64,000 bases of DNA from Adiantum capillus-veneris. Lineage: Eukaryota; Streptophyta; Polypodiopsida; Polypodiales; Pteridaceae. The stretch is from the NCBI GenBank assembly GCA_014529385.2, contig CM043967.1, positions 12,301,001 to 12,365,000 of the forward strand, read 5' to 3'. Under the pieces are notes generated by a model. The model made no database searches. It was not told where the DNA came from and saw only the letters and a program-made list of their open reading frames with translations. This document shows positions 43,882 to 53,560 of this stretch, piece after piece. Made by a program: the position numbers and the translations under genes. The first letter of the stretch is position 1. Every line of letters begins with the position of its first letter.

Positions 43882-45013
43882 TCACCGGGCCAGTGGGCAT
43901 AGCAGTGGATCATGCTCTTTTGACATTGTTCGTTTCATTTCAATATAGTACAGCCCAGACATCAGGAGCGAGGTCACATACCTGTTATACATTTACACCA
44001 GAGACTGACTCTGTTTATACAAAGGAGATCTATAGCCATCTATGCACAGTTGGCCCTGGCCTCTCAGTGGAGGAGTGCACCACTTTACTAACTGAGACAC
44101 TGCATGGTGCAACATCAGAGGCATACCCACACACTCAGTTGGGTCGGAGGCGACATTTTGGGAGCATGCCCCAGAATAGTTGGTATGATGAGGATTGCAG
44201 AGAGATGAGAGCCCAGCTTCAGAGGGATCTTCTTTTAGGAGTCATCACATACAGGCAATCTCGGATTGCTTCCCGGCGCCTTGTGCGACACAAGAAACGA
44301 GCTTACTTGGCCCAGATGGATCGAGACTTGTATTAGTTGTTCTTGAGTAGAGACTCAAGAGAGGCATGGTGATTCTTTCATGAGCACTCCCCTCCCCCAG
44401 TGATTACTTCTCTTGATGTGTGGGACAATATGCGACATTGTTATATATGGCCCCTCGACAGGACCCCCTTCCAGATCCTACAGAGGCATGCCCACCTACT
44501 AGCACCTTCTTGACCATTGAGACGATAAAGAGAGCCATTGACAGGATGAGGACCAGCAGGGCATATGATCATGATGGTCTAGTAGCAAAGCACTTTATAC
44601 ATGCTAGAGATATGCTAGTAGAGGTTCTTGCAGCGTTGTTCAATCGTGCCACGTGTGAGGGGTTACCTGAGACTTGGAGGTTGTCTACTATTGCGCCTAT
44701 CTTCAAGGCAGGTGATCCTCCAGAGCTTCGGGATTACCGCACTATTATGGTTGGGCACACATTGGCACGGTTGTATGCATCCATTCTTGAGCAACAGTTG
44801 AGTAATTGGGTAGAGGGTGAGGGTGTACGGGCAAAGGGCCATGCCGGTTTTAGGAGGGGTTTCTCCACTCTTGATCATATTTCGATACTCAAAGCCATCA
44901 TCGAGGAGGGAAGGTCACATGGGAGAAGGATTTATTGTAGCTTTGTGGATTTTCGCAAAGCATTTGACATGGTACCGAGAGCTCGATTGATGCGCAGACT
45001 GCAGGAGATGGGG
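43882..45013 (+). pseudogene. LINE ORF2: endonuclease end, linker and RT start
   Basis: VDHALLTLFVSFQ resembles the final SDHALL endonuclease motif. A helical linker follows (CREMRAQLQRDLLLGVITYR, RRLVRHKKRAYLAQMDRDLY), then after stops and one frame change the RT start: TIETIKRAIDRMRTSRAYDH with DGL, LPETWRLSTIAPIFKAGDPP, LRDYRTIMVGHTLARLYASI, KGHAGFRRGFSTLDHISILK and CSFVDFRKAFDMVPRARLM. The last is RT motif A with the first catalytic Asp. The frame is cut at 45018 by a group 1 LTR and resumes at 58605. Confidence 0.8.
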
Positions 45014-45018
45014 GTAAT
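45014..45018. repeat. Target duplication GTAAT, left copy
   Basis: GTAAT here and at 58600-58604 flanks the group 1 element 45019-58599. Confidence 0.9.
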
Positions 45019-45747
45019 TGTCACGGGGACGTGGCAACTGTTAACTATGTCACGAGGACGTGGCAACTGCTAACTTTAGTTGTTGGTTTCTTTCCAATGG
45101 GTTTTGTTTTATTTTTGAGACCCTCTTCTTGAAGTAGCAAACGGTCGGACATTGTATGGCCAATGTGAACGGTAGTTTCACCCGCAGATGGGTAGTGGTC
45201 GGCACTGGAATTCGTATGGTAAGAGGATGTCTAGGCTCAGAGCAAGATCATACAGGTCCCCCCGTCGCACTTAGCAAGTTGGTGGATACTAGGAAGTGAA
45301 CTCAATAAAGGCCTAAAGTCAAGGTGTGACTACCAACAGAAAGTATCCGACAGTTGGGCCACATTGCACTTTTGGATGCGGTCCCAATGAGGATAGATGG
45401 TCAGATGACCATAGGGAGCCCAACGGAATCATTTCCTAAAATTTAGGGAACTGCTATTTTGGGCCACGAAATGTGTTCGCGTCATTACCTCCGGTATGAC
45501 TAGGGGAACACTTTACAACTCTGCCGCGAAGTCAACTGGGCGACCAGTCGGGAGATTTTTAAGCGGCGAACCCGAAACAGGAAAATGCTTGTAAATGCGC
45601 CAAGTGTCAATTTTTCATGCACTTTCCTCGTTCAGAAAAAAGGACGCTGATTTTTAAGCTGGGAAGAGGCCTCATTTGCTCTTTGTCACAGGTTAAGAGC
45701 TGTGGAGTGCTTCCTTTCCCCCTTATGTACAGTGCGGTGCCAGGAGT
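45019..45747 (+). mobile_element. 5' LTR of the group 1 element, first part
   Basis: Starts TGTCACGGGGACGTGGCAAC. A 29-bp unit is tandemly duplicated at the very start (45019-45047 and 45048-45076), and the same duplication is present in the 3' LTR. It runs to GGAGT, where the copia element inserted; the sequence at 57753-57763 shows the uninterrupted site. Confidence 0.85.
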
Positions 45748-46027
45748 TGTTAGGGAATAAAGGCCTAAGTGCCTTGTACTTATAACTTATAAGTTAAAAA
45801 GACTTATAAGCGAGGGGGCCCAAGTGTGAATGGCCCCCTAGTCACTTACTCATATACTCAAATATGAAGCCCAAAATGCATAGCGTGGCTTCTCCCAAAA
45901 TCCTACGAGCCCTCTCTCTCTCTCTCACGTTCTTTCTCTGCGCAAGCTCCTTCTGCGCCAATCTCCTCTTCTCCTTCACTCTCATTGCATAGGACAGCAA
46001 GTGGGCTCTCTCTCCTGCTCCCCCACA
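45748..46027 (+). repeat. Copia 5' LTR
   Basis: TGTTAGGGAATAAAGGCC to TGCTCCCCCACA, 280 bp. An upstream part contains CTTATAACTTATAAGTTA, with the 12-bp palindrome AACTTATAAGTT and a further CTTATAAG just downstream. CTCTCTCTCTCTC follows near 45912. Confidence 0.95.
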
Positions 46028-46029
46028 CA

Positions 46030-46041
46030 TGGTATCAGAGC
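46030..46041 (+). promoter_or_regulatory. Copia primer-binding site, tRNA-iMet
   Basis: TGGTATCAGAGC two bases after the LTR end. Confidence 0.95.
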
Positions 46042-46582
46042 TTTAGGGTTTCCAAGAGAGCCATCTTCGCAACACAGATCAGAATTCTGTTTTTGCTCGC
46101 TGCGGGAAGGATATTCAACCATTTTCGATCAACTCTGTCGCGAAGGGATCCTCTCACCGTGTAGAATCGACCTCCGGTGACAGTTTCCCCAAAATTAGGG
46201 TTTCAAAAACTGGCGAACAGCAGCCTATTTCTGCTGAAATTGACCAATTTCGGGGTCAATTTGATGCAATTTCATTAGGGCAAGTCTCACAGGTCAATCT
46301 TACAGGTGTTTCCACCAACGAGGTTCTGAAAATTCAGCAAAACAGGTGTTTACAGGTCTGATTTTTGCCCTAAAACAGGGAATTTCAGCAAGCAAATGAT
46401 GTATACACCTTGTGGAAACCTTTGGTAAGGGTTTGGCAGTGAATGTACGCTGTTTTGGGGTGATTTCGCGTGAAATTTGCTCGCTGTTTTTTTGTAACAG
46501 CAAGCTGTTTTTTGCCCGATTGCGCACATTTGGGCGTGTTTAGGTCGGCAAAACAGGGTTTCAGTGTTTGCAATCACTCAGA
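46042..46582 (+). other. Copia 5' leader
   Basis: 541 bp of untranslated sequence between PBS and gag ATG. No repeats or short conserved frames seen. Confidence 0.6.
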
Positions 46583-47268
46583 ATGGCTTCTAGCAGTGAA
46601 AGTGGCAATTTGTTGCACATTCGCAAGCTTGAAGGTGCCCATAACTTTGCTATATGGAAGAAGCAATGTTATAATGTGATGTTGCAGAAGAAACAGGCGA
46701 AACCTATTAAGTTACAGGGTGTGAAACCGGTTGATATGGAGGTTCAAGAATGGGAAGAAGTGGACGAGTTGGCTCGCTCCACGATCATGCTTTCGGTGTC
46801 TGACAATTTACTCTTCAATGTAGAGAATGAGCAGACAGCATGGGGCATGTGGAAGCGTTTAGACGAGTTGTATGCACAGCAGAGTGCTGCCAGTAAAGTG
46901 TATTGGCTTAAGAAGCTTATGGATCTCCGCATGAAGGAGGGCACGCACATGTCAGTGCACCTCAATGAATTCAATTCTATTTTCAGCCAACTAACAGAGC
47001 TGAAATTCACGATTGATGAGGAGTTCAAAGCTACTTTTCTGCTATGCACATTGCCCGAGAGTTGGGATGTATTCCGGACAGCTCTTAGTAACTCAAGTGC
47101 GTCACTTAAGTATGTAGATGTAGAGAGTTCTCTCCTGATGGAAGAGATGAACAGGAAGAACACCACAGGTGGGTCTTCTAATGCATTGCACTTGAGAGGC
47201 AGGTCTCAACAGAGGGAGAAATCTGACAGTAAGGACAGGGCACGCAGCAAATCTCGTAGGAAGATGTT
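46583..47268 (+). pseudogene. gag: Copia gag, separated from pol by a two-base shift
   Basis: The ATG at 46583 gives MASSSESGNLLHIRKLEG, then HNFAIWKKQCYNVMLQKKQA, LSVSDNLLFNVENEQTAWGM with WKRLDELYAQQSAASKVYW, the UBN2/DUF4219-type copia capsid, and a basic region KSDSKDRARSKSRRK. At 47268-47274 the frame moves by two bases in a GTGTGT run, so the zinc knuckle (CHHCGKKGHYKREC) lies in the pol frame. Most copia elements use one continuous gag-pol frame, so a GT slip mutation is likely; a programmed shift is less likely because no heptanucleotide slip site is visible. Confidence 0.85.
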
Positions 47269-50200
47269 GTGTGTCATCATTGTGGAAAGAAAGGGCATTA
47301 TAAACGGGAATGCTATGAGTGGAAGAAAGAGAAGAACAAGGGTGCTGAAACTGATGCAAAGGACAAGGGAAATGCCAAGAAGAGCACTGTGTTGATTGAG
47401 GAAATCAATGTTGCTAGTAGTTGTGACAGTGACAGCAACACTGATGTACTCAATGCCTCTTCTGTGGATGCACATACCCTTGCTATGGGTTCTGATGTGG
47501 ACATGCATACTTGGATTCTTGATTCAGGTGCCTCCTTTCATGTAACACCTCATAGGGATTGGTTTACACAGTACTCAGGTGAGGTGCAGGGCACTGTTTA
47601 TTTGGGAGACAACTATGCATGTGACATTGCAGGTATTGGCAGTGTCCAGTTTTCCTTTGCTGATGGTATGACTTTTGTTTTGCACAAAGTGCGCCATGTG
47701 CCACAACTCAAGAAGAGTTTGATTAGTACAGGGCAGCTAGATGATGCAGGCTATCACACCACTTTTGGTGATAGCAAGTGGAAAATCTGTAAAGGGGCCC
47801 GGATTGTAGCCAAGGGTTGTAAATCGGACACTTTGTATCCTTTGCATGTATCTAGTGTGCGTGACCATGTTGTCGCCGTAACCGAGCAGCCAAGTGTTTC
47901 TTTGTGGCATGGCCGGTTGGGACACATGAGTAAAAGAGGAATCGAAACTCTGTCTTGTTGTGGTTATTTGTCGTGTTTGAGGTATGCTGATTTTTCTCAT
48001 TGTGAGCACTGTATTTATGGTAAGCACAGTCAAACACCGCACAAAAGGTCACTTTCTTTGAAGTCTGACAGGTTAGACTTAGTGCATTCCGATGTATGTG
48101 AAATGCCACAGTTGTCCTTAGGGGGAAAGAAATATTTTGTCTCGTTTATCGATGATGCTACACGTAAGGTGTGGGTGTATCCAATACGTGCTAAAAGCGA
48201 TGTTTTGGATACTTTCAAGAAGTTTCTTGCGTTTGTTGAGAATCAAACTGACAAGAAGCTTAGGTCTTTGCGCTCAGACAATGGGGGGGAGTATGTATCA
48301 AAAGCATTTATTGACTTTTGTGCTACTAAAGGTATTAAAAGAGAGCTCACGGCTCCTTTTAATCCCTCTCAGAATGGAGTTGCAGAGAGGTTGAACCGGA
48401 CTATCCAAGAGAAAGTTCGGAGTATGCTGTCACATGTTGCATTACCTCATGGTTTTTGGGCAGAAGCTGTACAAACAGCTATTCACTTGATTAATCGCTC
48501 ACCTAGCAAGGCTTTGGGTGGAAAGGTGCCTGAGGAGGTGTGGTCTGGCAAGCCACCCTCATATGCACATTTAAGAGTGTTTGGTTGTGAGGCCTATGTT
48601 TACATCCGGAGTGAACTGCGCACCAAACTAGAACCAAAGTCTCATAAATGCATTTTCCTAGGATATGGTGAGGATGGTGAAATGGGGTATAGATTATGGG
48701 ATCCCGCATTACGGAAAATCATACGCAGCAATGATATCATCTTCAATGAGAATTGCATACACAAACAGCCCACAAAGGTCGAGGAAGTGCGCCGGGTTGT
48801 TTTTCGTGAAGATGTTACATATGGACAGCCAAGAAGGCCCAATGTTCAGCAGCCTTTACATGCTGAAAATGGTGCTGAAAATCAGCCATTAGCTGCTGAA
48901 AATCAGCCCCAACAAGTTGCCATTGATGCACCACAGGTAGGGGAACAGGTTGATGCTCCTAGACCGCCCGTTGTTGCGATGCAACCGGCTGAACAGCCTG
49001 CTGTTTTTGATGGTTTACATGCTGAAAATCCACCTGTTATGGATCATTGGGTGCGTAGGTCTACTCGGGTGACAAGGCCCCCCGATAGATATGAACCGTC
49101 TTTGGACTATGTCATGCTTACTGATTGTGGTGAGCCGTCTTGCTATAAAGAGGCTATGCAACGGGAAGACAGTAAGAAATGGTTCAAAGCAATGGTTTCG
49201 GAAATGCAGTCTTTGGAGAAAAACCATACATGGGACTTGGTTGATTTGCCTAAAGGGCATAAGGCTCTGCCATGTAAATGGGTTTACAAGACCAAGGTCA
49301 CATCTGATGCTTCTTCTAAGTACAAGGCACGTTTGGTTGCTAAAGGGTACAAGCAAAAGCATGGTGTTGATTTTGATGAGATTTTTTCTCCTGTTGTAAA
49401 GCTTGCCACATTACGTCTTGTTCTAGGCCTGGTTGCTTCTGAAGATATGGAGTTAAAGCAAATGGATGTCAAAACAGCGTTTTTGCATGGCGATTTGCTT
49501 GAGATGATCTATATGATGCAGCCAGAAGGTTTTGTGTCAAAGGGGCAAGAGAAGAAAGTATGTAGACTCTTGAAGAGCTTGTATGGTTTGAAACAGTCTC
49601 CCCGTGCATGGTATCACAAGTTTGATACATTCATGAGGTCTCAAGGATACAAAAGAAGTAATTCTGATCACTGTTTGTATATCAAAACGGCAAGTGATGG
49701 ATCTCTTCTATTGCTGATTTTGTATGTTGATGACATGCTTATTGCGGGTAAAAATGTCACGGAGTTGGATGCATTACAGCAAAGCTTAAAGAATCGCTTT
49801 GACATGAAGGATCTTGGTGATGCTAATCATATTTTGGGCATGCGTATCTCTCGAGATAGACCCAACAGGCGTCTGTATCTATCTCAACGAGATTATGTTA
49901 ATAAGGTGCTACATCGTTTTCATATGGATGGGGGAAAGGCACTTGGTACTCCGCTGCCTCCATATGTAAAACTGACTGCACATGACTGCCCAAACACAGA
50001 TGATATGCGGGCTGAAATGGCCAAGATTCCTTATGCATCAGCCGTTGGCAGTTTGATGTATGCTATGGTTGCTACACGTCCGGACATTGCATTTGCGGTG
50101 GGAGTGGTAAGCAGGTACATGAGCAATCCTGGCAAAAAGCATTGGGAAGCAGTGAAGTGTATCTTGAGATACTTGAAAGGCACTAAAGACTTGTGCATTT

Positions 50201-50682
50201 GTTTTGGGAAGAGTGAGACATCTGTGCATGGCTTTACAGATGCAGATTTTGCTGGACATCCAGATTGCAGGAAGTCTACCTCTGGATATGTGTTTACATT
50301 CACAGGAGGTGCAGTTTCTTGGATTTCTAGACTGCAAAAATGTGTTGCTTTGTCTACCACTGAAGCTGAGTATGTGGCTGCCACTGAGGCATGCAAAGAA
50401 GCTTTGTGGCTCATGCGTTTGGTAGAAGAGCTTGGCATTAAGTCACCGGTTCCTGTGCTACACTGTGATAGTCAGAGTGCTATTATGCTTGCAAGGAATC
50501 CTGTTTTTCATGCCAAGACAAAGCACATAGAGGTGAAGTATCATTTTATCAGGAGTGTGCTTGATGACAAGAGCATTACACTTGTCAAGGTGCACACAGA
50601 TGACAACCCTGCAGATCTTTTGACCAAGAGTCTTCCAACAGAGCGGTTTGCATATTGCCGACAGATGATGGGTGTTGGATGA
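47269..50682 (+). CDS. pol: Copia zinc knuckle-protease-integrase-RT-RNase H polyprotein
   Basis: 1137 codons without a stop, entered through the shifted gag (no ATG at this point). In order: CCHC knuckle (residues 2-15), protease with LDSGASFHV (Asp 85), GAG-pre-integrase HHCC finger starting HGRLGH (His 214), integrase catalytic Asp 275 (HSDVCEM), Asp 337 (RSDNGGEY) and Glu 373 (NGVAERLNR) with the usual 35-residue spacing, chromodomain-free C-terminus, RT with YVDDMLIAG (819-822), and RNase H with FTDADFAG, STTEAEYVA (Glu 1032) and HCDSQSA. It ends MMGVG. Gag resembles Tork/Ivana-type plant copia; lineage is tentative. All catalytic residues are present, so only the gag/pol shift looks disabling. 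Confidence 0.92.
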   Translation: MCHHCGKKGHYKRECYEWKKEKNKGAETDAKDKGNAKKSTVLIEEINVASSCDSDSNTDVLNASSVDAHTLAMGSDVDMHTWILDSGASFHVTPHRDWFTQYSGEVQGTVYLGDNYACDIAGIGSVQFSFADGMTFVLHKVRHVPQLKKSLISTGQLDDAGYHTTFGDSKWKICKGARIVAKGCKSDTLYPLHVSSVRDHVVAVTEQPSVSLWHGRLGHMSKRGIETLSCCGYLSCLRYADFSHCEHCIYGKHSQTPHKRSLSLKSDRLDLVHSDVCEMPQLSLGGKKYFVSFIDDATRKVWVYPIRAKSDVLDTFKKFLAFVENQTDKKLRSLRSDNGGEYVSKAFIDFCATKGIKRELTAPFNPSQNGVAERLNRTIQEKVRSMLSHVALPHGFWAEAVQTAIHLINRSPSKALGGKVPEEVWSGKPPSYAHLRVFGCEAYVYIRSELRTKLEPKSHKCIFLGYGEDGEMGYRLWDPALRKIIRSNDIIFNENCIHKQPTKVEEVRRVVFREDVTYGQPRRPNVQQPLHAENGAENQPLAAENQPQQVAIDAPQVGEQVDAPRPPVVAMQPAEQPAVFDGLHAENPPVMDHWVRRSTRVTRPPDRYEPSLDYVMLTDCGEPSCYKEAMQREDSKKWFKAMVSEMQSLEKNHTWDLVDLPKGHKALPCKWVYKTKVTSDASSKYKARLVAKGYKQKHGVDFDEIFSPVVKLATLRLVLGLVASEDMELKQMDVKTAFLHGDLLEMIYMMQPEGFVSKGQEKKVCRLLKSLYGLKQSPRAWYHKFDTFMRSQGYKRSNSDHCLYIKTASDGSLLLLILYVDDMLIAGKNVTELDALQQSLKNRFDMKDLGDANHILGMRISRDRPNRRLYLSQRDYVNKVLHRFHMDGGKALGTPLPPYVKLTAHDCPNTDDMRAEMAKIPYASAVGSLMYAMVATRPDIAFAVGVVSRYMSNPGKKHWEAVKCILRYLKGTKDLCICFGKSETSVHGFTDADFAGHPDCRKSTSGYVFTFTGGAVSWISRLQKCVALSTTEAEYVAATEACKEALWLMRLVEELGIKSPVPVLHCDSQSAIMLARNPVFHAKTKHIEVKYHFIRSVLDDKSITLVKVHTDDNPADLLTKSLPTERFAYCRQMMGVG

Positions 50683-50761
50683 GTAAGTGCATGATCAGCT
50701 GTTGTATCATAGTTAGCTGATTCTTTGATCTCCCAAGGTACATTGCCTTTAGGTGGGAGGT
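50683..50761 (+). other. Copia 3' untranslated region and polypurine tract
   Basis: Short spacer ending AGGTGGGAGGT at 50751-50761, the probable plus-strand primer, directly before the LTR. Confidence 0.75.
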
Positions 50762-51041
50762 TGTTAGGGAATAAAGGCCTAAGTGCCTTGTACTTATAAC
50801 TTATAAGTTAAAAAGACTTATAAGTGAGGGGGCCCAAGTGTGAATGGCCCCCTAGTCACTTACTCATATACTCAAATATGAAGCCCAAAATGCATAGCGT
50901 GGCTTCTCCCAAAATCCTACGAGCCCTCTCTCTCTCTCTCACGTTCTTTCTCTGCGCAAGCTCCTTCTGCGCCAATCTCCTCTTCTCCTTCACTCTCATT
51001 GCATAGGACAGCAAGTGGGCTCTCTCTCTTGCTCCCCCACA
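50762..51041 (+). repeat. Copia 3' LTR
   Basis: 280 bp, differing from the 5' LTR at two positions (AGCGAG/AGTGAG and CTCCTGC/CTCTTGC). Confidence 0.95.
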
Positions 51042-51165
51042 GGAGTGATGCCCTGCACGCTACGCACTGCTCTCTCTCTCCCGTATGAGCAGTATGTTAT
51101 GCCTCTCTAGTGGGCTTTTCATTTGACCAATGTACAGTTATGTGGGTTCATGCGCGATTGCCGAG

Positions 51166-51210
51166 GCAAGAGCCTCTTGCATAGGTACTGGATTAGCTAG
51201 CGGCTAATCC
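51166..51210 (+). promoter_or_regulatory. Paired stem-loops conserved in group 1 LTRs
   Basis: GCAAGAGCCTCTTGC is nearly self-complementary and is followed 9 bp later by GGATTAGC-TAGCG-GCTAATCC. Both recur at 57887-57932 and, reversed, at about 20858-20920 and 28095-28150. At 9337 the second loop is TAATT with the stem kept. The LTR at 60561 has only a decayed form. Confidence 0.7.
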
Positions 51211-51675
51211 CCCGCAAGTACAGGTGAATTCGGAGAGGTTTCACGTGAGAAATCTCGTCCGATTCAAAGGGCAAGTAGCCCTACAGGTGCGGGAGCTCGA
51301 GGTCTTGCTACAGATGCGACCGGCACGCCCAAAACAGGGAATTACAGCCTGCTGGGTATTTTTGCAGGTTTAGGGTTTTGGCCCTAAACAGACCCTACTA
51401 CCCCCAGGAGGTTCGGGGACGCGAGGGGGCCGCTGTACAGGTGATTTGGCGCATTTTCGGGGCAGAAAACAGAGAATTCAGCGTGCTGCAGATTCTCGCC
51501 AGGTTTTGCAAGGTGTCCGTATGCGTCGGGAAAGTCACCTATTGTGTGGGGATACTGACTGTGAAGCGTCCTAGTACAATTATGTTGCCGAAATCGGGCC
51601 AGAACAGGTGTTTCTTAGCCTAGATTGTACGGGGCAGCTTGTAGGAGATCATAGGTTTTATTCCCTCTGTTAAAG

Positions 51676-51713
51676 AATAAAGAAATACCGAAAGGGGCGC
51701 CAATTTTGGGGCC
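51676..51713 (+). promoter_or_regulatory. Conserved LTR block shared by both gypsy groups
   Basis: AATAAAGAAATACCGAAAGG runs into GGGGCGCCA, then TTTTGGGGCC. Copies lie at 7335-7375, 9860-9898, 18702-18741 (reverse), 27583-27616 (reverse, AATAAA part diverged), 37161-37203, 58398-58436 and 61003-61040. The AATAAA may serve as a poly-A signal near the R/U5 border; the role of GGGGCGCC is unknown. Confidence 0.85.
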
Positions 51714-51876
51714 TACAGGTTGTCGGTGTCTGCTTGGAGCATTCTAGCTCCCGAGCCGTGTGTGTACTTAGATGTTAATCCTCGTTACAGGTTATCTTTG
51801 CAAAGTACTTTGTGTGTGTCTAAAGTAAAGAATTTCGGGTGAAAGCCAACGCCTACCGCCCCACGGGCCGGTTCCA

Positions 51877-51894
51877 TGGTTCCATTGCCGGGAT
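51877..51894 (+). promoter_or_regulatory. Primer-binding site, tRNA-Glu-like
   Basis: TGGTTCCATTGCCGGGAT immediately after the LTR end; one mismatch from the complement of plant tRNA-Glu (TGGTTCCGTTGCCGGGA) over 17 bases. Confidence 0.7.
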
Positions 51895-51973
51895 ATCGAT
51901 CACTTTTTCCTCAAAGAGTGAGCCTAGGTTGTTTTGGGTAAAGACACAGAGTGCAGGAACGTGGGATTATACG

Positions 51974-53560
51974 ATGGCAGACAAGGGGAAGGGCATGATG
52001 GAAGAGGGTTCCTCTTCAAAGGACAGGTAGGAGATCCCTATGGTTTTCGAGATTGGCGAGAGCTCACGGCCACGTCAGTCTGTACCTCCTGTCAATGTGA
52101 ATGTCCCTCCAGTAGTACAGGGCTTTATGGCTGGGCAACTTGAGGATGATGCGTTCAAGACTCAGTTAGTTGCCGCGGTGAATGTCTTTTCGCAGCTGGT
52201 GTAGAATCCAAGGTTTATGGAGTTCTTGCAAGTGCCACCAGTGCAACAACAAAATAGGCAACCTACGCCGCGTACGGAGCTTGTTGATGCTCAAGCCCAG
52301 GTACTTCATGCAGCTCAGGAGGAAAGGGAACACTCGCATGTTGCGGAGTCAGGGTCTCCAAAACAGGTTCCTCCTGTGCTTGAACAGGTGGCTAGAGCGC
52401 CTATTCCACAAGTTATGCCAGTTCAGCCCACCACCTTTCAGAGCCAGCATGCTGTCTTGAATGGACACGGAACTGGATACCAGGCTATGCACTCAGTTTT
52501 TCCACCACCCACGGTACATCCTGGGTATTTCGAGGGTGGATCAGTGTTCCAAAGTATGGCTGGTTATGCGCGCGGAAGTCGCCGTACATGCCAGGAACAG
52601 TGTTTGGGGGTATGCAAAGCGTCATGCCAAACCCCATGTATGGTAGTATCGGCATGCAGCAGGGTTTTCAGAGCAACCACGGCCAGTTTGGGGTGCCGCA
52701 GGGTCATTTTGACATGGCTGGTTTTTCTGGACAGCAGCCAGATATCGCGCCTCTGACGGAAAATGTGAATGGCCAAGATGTGCCGATCATGCCTACTACA
52801 GTGCCCATGTTGCAGACCATTCCATATGACAACTTGGGGGCACTAGAGAAGCCGAAGGCTTACAAAGAAGGTGGTGCAGCTGTAAAGTTCAGTACCTTCA
52901 GTGGTTTTGAGGCTAAGACAAAGGCTCTTACCTTTCTCCAGCAGTTTGATACAGCATATGCAGGAGGAATTTTACAGAGGCTTCGAAAGTTAGGAAAGCT
53001 GCCACTTTCTTAAAGGACAATGCTCTCACATGGTGGACTACATTGTTAATGCAAGGACAGGCACCCGCCACTTGGGTTTACTTCAAGCAAATGTTTGCAT
53101 CTGCTTGGTTGTCAAATGAATTTGAAGCCGATGGCATGACAGATTGGCACCAGCTTACTTCAGCTTCGTGCAAGAGCTTGCTGGAGTACAATAGGAGGTT
53201 TTGTAAAGCGTTACTCTCAGTGACCTCCTACAGATTTGTGCCATTGACAGAGCAGATAGAGAAGTACTGTTGGGGGCTGCCTAAAGGGCTTTGCGATTAT
53301 TGTACAAAGAACAGACTGGCTACCCTCACTCAGCTTATGGAAGTTGCTGACACTGGTCTTGCCTTCTTGAAAGGAGAGGACAGTGGATTTTCGAGCAACG
53401 ACAAAGGAGGGCAGCAAAAGAAAAATTCAGCGAAGAAGCCCTTTGTGAAAACGGCTCCTGATGCGTCACAGGGGTCAGAAAAGGCCACCAAAGACAAGGA
53501 TTCAGCCGGGACTTCTGGAGCGCAGGCAAAGAAACAGAAAAAGAAGCCTTTGCCGTAAGT
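51974..53560 (+). pseudogene. gag: Gag of the group 1 element at 45-58.6 kb
   Basis: ATG at 51974 (MADKGKGMMEEGSSSKDR) with TAG stops at 52028 and 52201. Then come the Q/P/M-rich region, GSVFQSMAGYARGS, a frame change near 52585 (MPGTVFGGMQSVMPNPMYGS), KALTFLQQFDTAYAGG, another frame change near 52970, and the capsid end (NALTWWTTLLMQGQAPATWV, EQIEKYCWGLPKGLCDYCTK). The Lys-rich tail shifts again near 53555. It aligns throughout with the cleaner gag at 24953-27286. Confidence 0.85.

Larger units (their letters stand above)
45748..51041 (+). mobile_element. Near-intact Ty1/copia element
   Basis: 5294 bp with 280-bp LTRs at each end, target duplication GGAGT (45743-45747 and 51042-51046), tRNA-iMet PBS, gag, and a pol frame in copia order (protease, integrase, RT, RNase H). 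The LTRs differ at two C/T positions by eye, so the insertion is recent. It sits in a group 1 gypsy LTR, the youngest layer of this stack. Confidence 0.95.
51047..51876 (+). mobile_element. 5' LTR of the group 1 element, second part
   Basis: Continues the LTR after the copia insert, GATGCCCTGCACGCTACGCA to CCACGGGCCGGTTCCA. It contains the paired hairpins GCAAGAGCCTCTTGC (51166-51180) and GGATTAGC/GCTAATCC (51190-51210), and the shared block at 51676-51713. Confidence 0.9.
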
